Shown here piece by piece: positions 35,466 to 42,510 of a stretch of 57,046 nt of DNA. This stretch comes from Microcoleus sp. LEGE 07076 (GTDB lineage Bacteria > Cyanobacteriota > Cyanobacteriia > Cyanobacteriales > Microcoleaceae): NCBI RefSeq assembly GCF_015207455.1, contig NZ_JADEWV010000011.1, positions 1-57,046 of the forward strand. The letters run 5' to 3'. The position numbers were made by a program, and so were the translations under genes. The notes below the pieces were generated by a model, which saw nothing but the letters and a program-made list of their open reading frames with translations, was not told the DNA's origin and did no database searches. How positions within the stretch are numbered: the stretch's first letter is position 1; every line of letters starts with the position of its first letter.

Positions 35466-36212
35466 ATGTTGCTGCATTTGAGTACCTGGCCCGAAGTAGA
35501 AGCTTATTTAGAAAGTTCCCGCGGCATAATTATCCCGATCGGCTCCACCGAACAACACGGGCCCACCGGTTTAATCGGAACTGACGCCATTACTGCGTCT
35601 GCGATCGCCCGAGGTGTCGGCGAAGCAGCCAATGCCTTAATCGGCCCGACAATTAATGTGGGGATGGCCTTGCACCACACCAGCTTTCCCGGCAGCATCA
35701 GCCTCCGACCGCAGACCCTGATTCTCGTGATTAGGGATTGTATCACATCTTTAGCAAAAGCGGGATTTGAGAAATATTTCTTCATCAACGGTCACGGCGG
35801 CAACATTGCCACGATGAAAGCAGCATTTGCCGAGACTTACGCGCATTTGTCGGACTTGAATCTACCAAATGCCGATCGAATCCAGTGTCAAATCGGCAAC
35901 TGGTTCATGTGCGGTTCAGTCTACAAACTCGCCAAAGAATTGTACGGAAACCAAGAAGGTTCCCACGCCACCCCCAGCGAAATCGCCTTAACCCAGTACC
36001 TTTATCCCGAAGCAATCAAGCAAGCCCCACTTTCGGAAGAAGTTGCATCCGGGTACAAAATTTACAGTGCTGCTGACTTCCGCCGCCGATTTCCCGACGG
36101 CAGAATGGGTTCAAATCCAGCCTTAGCAACTCCCGAACACGGCCAGCAGTTTTATGAATTAGCAGTCAAAGAACTGACTAATAATTATTTGGAGTTTTTG
36201 AACTCAGATTAA
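35466..36212 (+). CDS. Creatininase family amidohydrolase
   Basis: This is a 248-residue metal-dependent hydrolase of the creatininase/MftE/ArfB fold. Metal ligands are visible in IPIGSTEQHGPTGLIGTDA (Glu29, His31, Asp40) and in INGHGGN (His110), with a later Glu in the GSHATPSEIALTQ region. Family members act on creatinine, formamidopyrimidines or peptides; those in cyanobacteria are mostly uncharacterised, so the substrate is unknown. The length is normal. It appears monocistronic and is followed by two copies of a large palindromic repeat. Confidence 0.9.
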   Translation: MLLHLSTWPEVEAYLESSRGIIIPIGSTEQHGPTGLIGTDAITASAIARGVGEAANALIGPTINVGMALHHTSFPGSISLRPQTLILVIRDCITSLAKAGFEKYFFINGHGGNIATMKAAFAETYAHLSDLNLPNADRIQCQIGNWFMCGSVYKLAKELYGNQEGSHATPSEIALTQYLYPEAIKQAPLSEEVASGYKIYSAADFRRRFPDGRMGSNPALATPEHGQQFYELAVKELTNNYLEFLNSD

Positions 36213-36240
36213 CGTTTTGCCTGAAAATCTTGATCGCTCG

Positions 36241-36358
36241 GGTTTTGCTCCGAGGCCAGATCCCCCTCGCATCTCCCTTAAAAAGGGGGACTTTGAGATG
36301 AATCCTGTCCCCCTCCTTCTTAAGAGGGGCTAGGGGGGATCGGCCTCGGAGCAAAACC
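36241..36358. repeat. GGGGGATC palindromic repeat, copy D, with 17-bp perfect outer arms
   Basis: The outer arms GGTTTTGCTCCGAGGCC (36241-36257) and GGCCTCGGAGCAAAACC (36342-36358) are exact inverses. Inside is the common core AGATCCCCCTC...CTAGGGGGGATC. The element directly neighbours copy E in the same orientation, sharing TTTTGCTCCGAGGC. Confidence 0.85.
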
Positions 36359-36378
36359 GTATTGCTTGATAAATCGCG

Positions 36379-36479
36379 TTTTGCTCCGAGGCGAGATCCC
36401 CCTCGCATCCCCCTTAAGAAGGGGGACTTTGAACACTTCCTGTCCCCCCCTTTTTAAGGGGGGCTAGGGGGATCTGGCC
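36379..36479. repeat. GGGGGATC palindromic repeat, copy E
   Basis: This is a second copy in tandem with D. It begins TTTTGCTCCGAGGCGAGATC and ends GCTAGGGGGATCTGGCC. The two copies separate the creatininase and rpsF genes, which converge. Confidence 0.82.
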
Positions 36480-36533
36480 TAATTATCAAACAGTAGACCG
36501 GTAGTACATTTGACGTGTTTGTTGACACGAATG

Positions 36534-36869
36534 CTAAGCAGCAGCTTCCTCTTCCGCTTCCGGTTCAGGTGCATCTGGCACATCTTGCTTGATCGTCAAA
36601 TAGCGGATCACTTCCTCGCTCAGACGCATCGCGCGTTCCATCGGAAAAATTGCAGCGCCCGGAGCTGTATAGTTCATTTGAACGTATACTCCGTCGCGGT
36701 GCTTGCCGATTTCGTAAGCCAAACGGCGCTTGCCGCGGTGCTGAGTTTCGATATTTTCAGCACCTCGATCGCGCAAAATAGTTTGATATTTGGCGATCGC
36801 CTGGTCAGTCATTTCCTCGCCCAAATCTGGGCGCAGAATGTACATTGTTTCGTAAATAAACGGTTTCAT
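36534..36869 (-). CDS. rpsF: 30S ribosomal protein S6
   Basis: This is a 111-residue ribosomal protein. It begins [20 protein letters not shown] and shows the S6 features [20 protein letters not shown] and the ferredoxin-like fold pattern, ending in a long acidic tail ([10 protein letters not shown]) common in cyanobacterial S6. The start at 36869 is supported by TAAGGAGA about eight bases upstream and by homology to family starts; an upstream in-frame ATG is rejected. S6 binds 16S rRNA with S18 in the 30S platform. It is transcribed alone, divergent from the ABC permease gene. Confidence 0.96.
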   Translation of the reverse strand: MKPFIYETMYILRPDLGEEMTDQAIAKYQTILRDRGAENIETQHRGKRRLAYEIGKHRDGVYVQMNYTAPGAAIFPMERAMRLSEEVIRYLTIKQDVPDAPEPEAEEEAAA

Positions 36870-36936
36870 GGCAATAATCTCCTTATGGACAAACAAGGCT
36901 TCTCGCGAAGCAAGGACTTATTATCATATCCCAACA

Positions 36937-37803
36937 ATGAACAATTTCAAAACTAAAAAATCAAATTCCCCCAACAACGCTCCCTCGCGGTGGAGCGCGC
37001 TGTGGACGTACACTTTCATGGGGGCGATCGCACTTTTAATGCTGTTTCCCTTGCTGTGGCTGCTCAGTACCTCCCTCAAATCCCCGCAAGAAAACATCTT
37101 TCAATATCCCCCGCAACTGTGGCCGCAACAGCCAACCCTCGAAAACTTCATCAAAGTCTGGCAAACCAACCCCTTCGGCCGCTACCTGTTCAACAGCACT
37201 TTGATTGCAGTCCTCACCGTCAGCATCAACGTTTTGTTTTGCGCCCTCGCCGCTTACCCCTTAGCCCGACTCAACTTTCGCGGCCGCGAAGCCATCTTAA
37301 TTGCGATCGTTTCCACAATCATGATACCCTTCCAAATCGTGATGATTCCCCTGTACATACTGACAGTACAACTCGGATTAAAAAATAGCTATTTAGGCGT
37401 AATCTTTCCCGGACTCGCCTCAGCCTTCGGCATATTTTTACTGCGGCAAGCATTCCTCGCAGTTCCCAAAGAATTAGAAGAAGCAGCCCGCATCGACGGC
37501 TGCACCGAATTAGGCATTTGGTGGCACGTCATGATTCCAGCAATTAAGCCAGCTTTAGTCACTTTAGGAATTTTTGTATTTATCGGTTCTTGGAGCGACT
37601 TTTTGTGGCCGTTGCTAGTGTTAGACCGGCCGGAATATTACACGTTACCTTTAGGTGTCGCCAATTTAGCCGGAACATTTTCTTTAGATTGGCGTTTGGT
37701 GGCGGCGGGTTCGATTATTTCTATTGTTCCAGTTTTAGCACTGTTTTTGGTCTTGCAAAAATACATTGTACCCACAGAAACCGCCGCCGGAGTCAAAGGA
37801 TAG
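36937..37803 (+). CDS. Carbohydrate ABC transporter permease (MalG/UgpE-like)
   Basis: This is a 288-residue inner-membrane permease with six predicted helices. The binding-protein-dependent transport signature appears as EAARIDGCTELGIWWHVMIPAIKPAL, the EAA loop that docks the ATPase. The N-terminal FPLLWLLSTSLKSPQENIF and the C-terminal region fit the CUT1 sugar-permease family (MalG half). The start at 36937 removes 23 residues that would overlap the rpsF leader. The partner permease, binding protein and ATPase are not adjacent, which is common for cyanobacterial sugar importers but leaves the substrate unknown. Confidence 0.9.
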   Translation: MNNFKTKKSNSPNNAPSRWSALWTYTFMGAIALLMLFPLLWLLSTSLKSPQENIFQYPPQLWPQQPTLENFIKVWQTNPFGRYLFNSTLIAVLTVSINVLFCALAAYPLARLNFRGREAILIAIVSTIMIPFQIVMIPLYILTVQLGLKNSYLGVIFPGLASAFGIFLLRQAFLAVPKELEEAARIDGCTELGIWWHVMIPAIKPALVTLGIFVFIGSWSDFLWPLLVLDRPEYYTLPLGVANLAGTFSLDWRLVAAGSIISIVPVLALFLVLQKYIVPTETAAGVKG

Positions 37804-37994
37804 AATTAGGGAATGGGGGATGGGCCAAACAGGGCATTGGTAATTGGGCATTGTTAGTCAAAAATTCTTGCTTCTTCATGATGACTAATGACTAGCCTTC
37901 GGCTTCGCTCTTCGGCTAAAATAACTAATAACTAATGACTAATGACGTAAGGATTCAGGTCTGTGATTGAGGAATAAGAGAAGGCATGAAAAAG

Positions 37995-38408
37995 TTACTC
38001 ATATTGGGCAGATATAGCATCACGGAAAAAAGCCATTGCGCTTCTACCCTGAAACCGACAAGTTTGAATTACAGATAACAAATCAGCAGTTTGTTCAAAC
38101 CGAGACATTGACCGGGAACCCCCAGATACCTTACGTTTAGTCACGGCTAATCGCAGAGAACGTTCTGCCAAATTATTATCAGGAGGAATGGATGGATGGT
38201 CTAAAAAGTACCACTTTCCCCGCACCAAACCAACCGGATCGACATCTAACAGCAAAGCCGCCGTACACTTTTCTGCATTCGCCTCTGGATAAAACACGCT
38301 GGCTTGTCCGAAAGTCATTGGAAAACATTGATGGCGATCGGGATGTTTGTGCAATAAATATCCCAAATCCGTAGCAGGAACGCGAGTTGTAGAAATGGTT
38401 AATAACAT
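37995..38408 (-). pseudogene. Chimeric remnant: Hen1 N-terminus joined in frame to IS66 transposase C-terminus
   Basis: The 137-codon frame has two unrelated parts. Residues 1-64, from MLLTISTTRVPATDLGYLLH to LLLDVDPVGLVRG, match the N-terminus of bacterial Hen1, the 3'-terminal RNA ribose 2'-O-methyltransferase of the Pnkp-Hen1 RNA repair system. Residues about 66-137 (HPSIPPDNNLAERSLRLAVT, KRKVSGGSRSM, QTCRFQGRSAMAFF) are the C-terminal end of an IS66-family transposase. The join is near 38200-38216. The Hen1 catalytic half and most of the transposase are absent, so this is the scar of an insertion followed by deletion. The ATG of hen1 is still present. Confidence 0.8.
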
Positions 38409-38514
38409 AATATTTGGAATTGGGCATCGGGAATTGGGAATTGGGCATTGGGCCTAAAAGCATCGGGCATCGGGCCTAAAAGCATCGGCTATTGGCAATT
38501 TGTAATTCCTCCTA

Positions 38515-38562
38515 ATGACTAATGACTACTGACTACTGACTACTGACTACTGACTACTGACT
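38515..38562. repeat. ACTGACT short tandem repeat
   Basis: The unit TGACTAC (with TGACTAA variants) repeats about seven times immediately after the GTPase stop codon. Similar TAATGACTAATGAC runs occur at 8936-8966, 9195-9217, 19306-19340 and 37880-37945. Confidence 0.75.
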
Positions 38563-40009
38563 AAGATTGCTGTTTTTCCACACTTCTCAAATCTAACTTA
38601 GCCCGCAATTCATCCTTAATCCGATTTAAAATAGAATCCTCATCCAAAGAAGATAAAATCTTGCTGACAACAGCCTTCGGCCCCTCATCTCCCCAAGAAG
38701 CACCGTTAGCCAAATAAGCCTTAGTAACTTGACCGATTCCATAGGAAGACACCCCAGCAATTGCAGCTTGAGTCACAGCTACAGACAAATAAGGCCCTAA
38801 AGCTAAACCCCCCGTTGCCGGTGTCGCCAAACCCAACAATCCTTTCAAAGAACTCAAACCAAAATTTGCAACCAATTCGCCAGCAGTAATTCCCCCCATA
38901 CTCAATGCAATTTTTTGCAGCAATTCTACCGCGCCCGCTTCTGTCATCGCAATGCCGTAAACTTTAGATAAAGTTAATATCATCACCACATCAATTACCG
39001 CACCGCTAAGAATATCAACTACAGTAATTGGATTCAGGGCGATCGCCACCGCTTTAGTCATTACCCCATTCCAGATAATCCGGTTAGCCGCGTCATCTCG
39101 AATCTCCATTTTTCGCTGCACCAACTGCTCGTTAATATCCCCCGCACAAAGCATTGTATTCAGCGCCACCAAAGATTTTCCTTCCCGGTCTAAAATCTCC
39201 AAAATTTTTAATTTTAAATCCTCAACTTGTGGTAATGTGCGAGTCATTTGTACGCTCATACTTCCGTCGGGACGGCGCACCGCCCGCGCGGTCAAAGGCG
39301 ACGCTGCCGCCATCACAATTTCATCGGGAGATAGCAATTCTCGCACGCGATCGTCCCGAATTTTGTGGTAAATTGCTAGCCTATCTGCATCCGGATACTG
39401 GTCAATTTTATTAAACACTAATAACATCGGTTTTCCGGCTTCCCGCAATTGCGAAAGTGCTTGATATTCCACTTTCGTAATGTCGCCGGCAACTACAAAC
39501 AATATTAAATCTGCTTGTTGGGCGACGCGGCGGGCTAAGAGTTCGCGAGTTTCGCCGTCAACTTCATCGATTCCGGGAGTATCGATTAATTCTACTTGCG
39601 ACAAACGGTAAATAACTGGCGAAAATCGGTCGGGAAAATCCCCATCAACACCATCTCCGACATCCCACTGGCCAATAGTTGTGGTACGAGTCACCCCGTG
39701 AGTTGGGCCTGTTTCAAACACATTTTGACCTAGCAGCGCGTTCAAAACCGAAGATTTTCCCCTTCCCACCATCCCAAACACAGCAATTTGGACGCAAGCG
39801 CGCTCTAGCTTGTCGAGCATTGTCTCCAACCCGCCAATTTCCGGCTCCAGTCCAGTTCGCTCTTGTGCGGTCAAATCGAGATTTTCTACTATATCTCGCA
39901 GAGCATCTTTGGCGCGCCGCAAGTTGAGTTCTGCTTGAATGTCTGCGAAGCTTAAAATTGTGTCGTCTAATTCGCGATCGACATTTGAAAAATCCGATAC
40001 TTCAGTCAT
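38561..40009 (-). CDS. GTPase with C-terminal DUF697 membrane-associated domain
   Basis: This is a 482-residue protein with a helical N-terminus (1-70), an Era-like GTPase domain and a C-terminal DUF697-type region. The G1 loop is GMVGRGKSS (79-87), G3 is DTPGID (143-148) and G4 is NKID (200-203). The C-terminal part has hydrophobic stretches (AVAIALNPITVVDILSGAVI, LSVAVTQAAIAGVSSYGIG) that probably insert into or lie on the membrane. Homologues are common in cyanobacteria and plastid-like lineages; their role is unknown. A short ACTGACT tandem repeat abuts the 3' end. Confidence 0.88.
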   Translation of the reverse strand: MTEVSDFSNVDRELDDTILSFADIQAELNLRRAKDALRDIVENLDLTAQERTGLEPEIGGLETMLDKLERACVQIAVFGMVGRGKSSVLNALLGQNVFETGPTHGVTRTTTIGQWDVGDGVDGDFPDRFSPVIYRLSQVELIDTPGIDEVDGETRELLARRVAQQADLILFVVAGDITKVEYQALSQLREAGKPMLLVFNKIDQYPDADRLAIYHKIRDDRVRELLSPDEIVMAAASPLTARAVRRPDGSMSVQMTRTLPQVEDLKLKILEILDREGKSLVALNTMLCAGDINEQLVQRKMEIRDDAANRIIWNGVMTKAVAIALNPITVVDILSGAVIDVVMILTLSKVYGIAMTEAGAVELLQKIALSMGGITAGELVANFGLSSLKGLLGLATPATGGLALGPYLSVAVTQAAIAGVSSYGIGQVTKAYLANGASWGDEGPKAVVSKILSSLDEDSILNRIKDELRAKLDLRSVEKQQS

Positions 40010-40140
40010 TGTTACCTGATGTTATAGCTTTGCTTAAAGTTTCTACCGATATGATGCTATTCTAGCTTTTTCTGTTGGCTTTGTAAATTGGGGACAGGAT
40101 AATGCTCGTGTTTATAATAATCTGCGTAGAAAAGACGCTC

Positions 40141-40267
40141 GCGGTTGAAACCGCATCTACACAAACACTCACGCCCGCGGGTTGAAGATAACTGGGCTGT
40201 TGAAATTACGTTATTTTCTTTAGTTCGCGAAGGCGGACATCGTTTGTGTAGATGCGGTTTCAACCGC
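40141..40267. repeat. MITE-like element with perfect 26-bp inverted repeats
   Basis: GCGGTTGAAACCGCATCTAC (40141-40160) continues as ACAAAC to 40166, and its exact inverse occupies 40242-40267, around a 75-base centre. Each arm contains its own smaller palindrome (GCGGTTGAAACCGC). It lies in the spacer between the divergent GTPase and CPBP genes. Related sequence is upstream of pntA1 (7595-7757) and near 11041-11110. It has no coding capacity. Confidence 0.85.
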
Positions 40268-40317
40268 CGATCTGTATCCCGACAAATGTCATATAAAATC
40301 CATTAAATTTACAACCA

Positions 40318-41130
40318 ATGATTAACCCGATAAAAATCGCCAGTTATCCATTTCCCTTACGTGTAATAATTTTCCTATTAATCTTGGCAGCAATCTGGCT
40401 ACCGCTAGCCGCACCAATTTATCTGTTAGTTAAAGATAGCAACCTCGCAACCATTCTGACAATGGGATTGTTGTTTGCAGAGTTTTTGTTTCTACTTCCG
40501 CGCTGGGGAAAACAGGTTTACGGACAAACGCAATTGCTCAAAAGTTACGGTTTAGTGAATACGCGACAAAACGGTTTTGAGTTTTTAATCGGATTGGCGA
40601 TCGGCATTTCGATTACATTCACCCTATTTTTAGTGCAAGGACTGTTCGGCTTTGTCGCATGGCAAAATTCTGATAATTTGCCTCGAATCATCGCAGAAGG
40701 GCTTTTGAGCGCCCTAGGAGTGGGTTTTGCCGAGGAGTTGGTATTCCGTGGTTGGTTGCTGGACGAATTGCAGCGGGATTACAATTATCAAATATCTCTG
40801 CGGGCGAATAGCCTGATATTTGCCCTATCTCATTTTATCAAATCGGTGGAGGGAATGCTGCGGAGTTGGCCGCAGTTTCCGGGGCTGTTGTTGCTGGGTT
40901 TGATCCTGGTTTGGGCAAAGCGAAGCCGTCAAAATCGATTGGGTTTGTCGATCGGGCTTCATGCAGGTTTAGTCTGGGGATACTATATAATTAACGTCGG
41001 AGAGTTAGTGCGATATTCTGGTTCTGTCCCGGATTGGGTGACTGGAATTAACGGCAATCCGTTGGCTGGGGCAGTGGGGCTATTATTTTTGAGCGTCTTG
41101 GCTGTAGGAATGCGAAAAATGTCCCAATAG
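40318..41130 (+). CDS. CPBP family intramembrane protease
   Basis: This is a 270-residue membrane protein of about seven to eight helices in the CPBP (Rce1-like) family. The conserved motifs are AEELVFRGWLLDELQ (EExxxR), SLIFALSHF (FxxxH) and LSIGLHAGLVWGYY, where the usual Asn of HxxxN is Trp/Gly. The first Glu pair is the likely catalytic site. This is the second CPBP protein in the window and is unrelated in length to the one at 20-21.7 kb. The substrate is unknown. Confidence 0.88.
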   Translation: MINPIKIASYPFPLRVIIFLLILAAIWLPLAAPIYLLVKDSNLATILTMGLLFAEFLFLLPRWGKQVYGQTQLLKSYGLVNTRQNGFEFLIGLAIGISITFTLFLVQGLFGFVAWQNSDNLPRIIAEGLLSALGVGFAEELVFRGWLLDELQRDYNYQISLRANSLIFALSHFIKSVEGMLRSWPQFPGLLLLGLILVWAKRSRQNRLGLSIGLHAGLVWGYYIINVGELVRYSGSVPDWVTGINGNPLAGAVGLLFLSVLAVGMRKMSQ

Positions 41131-41155
41131 TCCAAAGGTTTGTAATATATCCATC

Positions 41156-41218
41156 AGGTGCGTCGCTATCAGATTGTTGGTATTTAGTTAGGAATTTATC
41201 GCAGGATCCACACCCTAC
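41156..41218. repeat. GGTGCGTCGC...CACACCCTAC repeat copy
   Basis: This is a diverged copy bounded by AGGTGCGTCGCTAT and ATCCACACCCTAC, the same ends as the cluster at 44820-45176. It lies between the convergent CPBP and HEPN genes. Confidence 0.7.
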
Positions 41219-41263
41219 AACTACTGCTTTTTTAGCAAAGGCATTATCAGATTAAATTGATAT

Positions 41264-41641
41264 TTAGAGACTACTTAGGTTAGAAATTATTTCTTGAGAA
41301 CGCTTAATCGCAATACTAGCAATCGCAGATAATAAGGGAAAATTATCGTCATAGTCTGCTTGATTTCGATATCGGCGCAGCACTGCTAAATTATCGGCGA
41401 TTAATTGATATTTTGAGTCAGGATTAATATCAAATTCTTGCCAAACATAGCGGTGAATATCGCTAGTTTTGGGCAGGGAATGGCCTTGTTTATCTCGCAA
41501 ATAGTTCCGCGATAAGATAAAAGCAGCATAATAGGAACGACTGATAGCATCCCTCAATCGCGCCTCCTGTTCAGCAGGAATAGTTGCTTGACTAGCAAGT
41601 TCTTTTGCTAAATTTAGGTATTGCGACCAATCAAAACTCAT
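41264..41641 (-). CDS. HEPN-like domain protein
   Basis: This is a 125-residue helical protein from MSFDWSQYLNLAKELASQA. It has the HEPN layout: an early SRSYYAAFILSRNYL helix and a C-terminal LRRYRNQADYDD, the position of the Rx4-6H RNase motif in nuclease-active HEPN toxins. Here the motif reads RNQADYD, as in a large subgroup without the His, so RNase activity is uncertain. The start at 41641 overlaps the end of the upstream gene by 11 bases, which argues for a coupled two-gene module of toxin-antitoxin layout. A longer N-terminus that lies in the upstream gene is rejected. Confidence 0.8.
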   Translation of the reverse strand: MSFDWSQYLNLAKELASQATIPAEQEARLRDAISRSYYAAFILSRNYLRDKQGHSLPKTSDIHRYVWQEFDINPDSKYQLIADNLAVLRRYRNQADYDDNFPLLSAIASIAIKRSQEIISNLSSL

Positions 41642-42095
41642 CAGTATATTCCAAAATCGTATAAAAATGCTCCCGAATTTCATGGGATAATCCCCTAGAC
41701 CAATTTTTACGCAATTCATCTTCTCTATCCATTGCTTCATCGGGAGCGAGGTCTGTTAAGATGATTGATAGAACCAGATGAACATAGTTAGGAATTTCCG
41801 GGTCATTGATGACTTGAAGTAATAGTTTTTGTTCGGAAAAATAATTGCTAATTTGAACGGGTGCTTCTAGCACAACGGGAAGTAAAAACGGATATTTGTT
41901 AATAAAGTCAATAACTTCTGTCTTGTCTCGGAAAATGTATGATTTTTCTAGGGTTTCGATGTCTGATTGGGAAATGAGGAAAGGCGCGACTCTTGGTGCT
42001 GATATCTTGTCTAAAATTAAGGATGCTATGGCATTTTGTTCTGCTTCGGGTAGTTGAGAGACGGTGGCAAAAGTTTCTTCTAATAGGTTATTCAT
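41631..42095 (-). CDS. Hypothetical partner of the HEPN-like protein
   Basis: This is a 154-residue soluble acidic protein. The first ~30 residues (MNNLLEETFATVSQLPEAEQ, NAIASLILDKI) resemble the N-terminal helix seen in cyanobacterial antitoxin-like proteins. The rest (YPFLLPVVLEAPVQISNYFS, LVLSIILTDLAPDEAMDRED, HEIREHFYTILEY) resembles uncharacterised cyanobacterial proteins usually found alone. The stop overlaps the HEPN gene start by 11 bases, so the two are cotranscribed. A role as antitoxin or regulator of the HEPN protein is inferred from layout only. Confidence 0.7.
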   Translation of the reverse strand: MNNLLEETFATVSQLPEAEQNAIASLILDKISAPRVAPFLISQSDIETLEKSYIFRDKTEVIDFINKYPFLLPVVLEAPVQISNYFSEQKLLLQVINDPEIPNYVHLVLSIILTDLAPDEAMDREDELRKNWSRGLSHEIREHFYTILEYTDEF

Positions 42096-42184
42096 TTTGT
42101 AAATCTCCTATGCGACTATTTGTGAGAAAAATCAATATTTCTAATTATAATCTGTTCGGCGGTGAATCTGAAAAAAAAAGTTTA

Positions 42185-42304
42185 CTACACTGGAACCCAT
42201 CCTAAATCAGCATCAACTCCTCCGTAAATAAACCAGACTATTTCAGCAGACTTGTCTCTACAGAAAGCATTGACAAAGTGACAGCGATTTTCCCAAACAG
42301 AACT
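42185..42304 (-). pseudogene. Possible C-terminal fragment of a lost gene
   Basis: A minus-strand frame ending at 42185 reads SVWENRCHFVNAFCRDKSAE and then IVWFIYGGVDADLGWVPV before a TAG. The composition is convincingly protein-like, but upstream the frame runs straight into the palindromic AAACCGGGTTT repeat at 42321-42384 and has no start. It looks like the tail of a gene cut off by the repeat. No family is recognised. Confidence 0.3.
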
Positions 42305-42320
42305 TACGCACAGGTGGCCA

Positions 42321-42384
42321 GAAACCGGGTTTTTTGCGATATCCTTCGCTGTACTCCACAGATTAAGTAAAAAACCCGGTTTCT
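42321..42384. repeat. GAAACCGGGTTTTTT inverted repeat element
   Basis: GAAACCGGGTTTTTT at 42321 and AAAAAACCCGGTTTC ending at 42384 are inverses around a central GCGATATCCTTCGC-bearing segment. It belongs to the same family as 18149-18214 and 44747-44812. Confidence 0.78.
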
Positions 42385-42510
42385 TTGTCGGGAGTGCATC
42401 CACGAGTGCAAAAAAAAATCGAGTCGCCAGAGACGACGAAAAAAGTGAAAAAGAAAAAAGAGTAAAGAGTAAAAGGGCAAAAGAGCAAAAAAGAGTCCTC
42501 GCGGGGAAAA

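Noticed and set aside
38515-38562. Regularly spaced short repeats considered as CRISPR
   Set aside because: The unit is 7 bases, has no spacers, and no cas gene is near; it is a simple tandem repeat.
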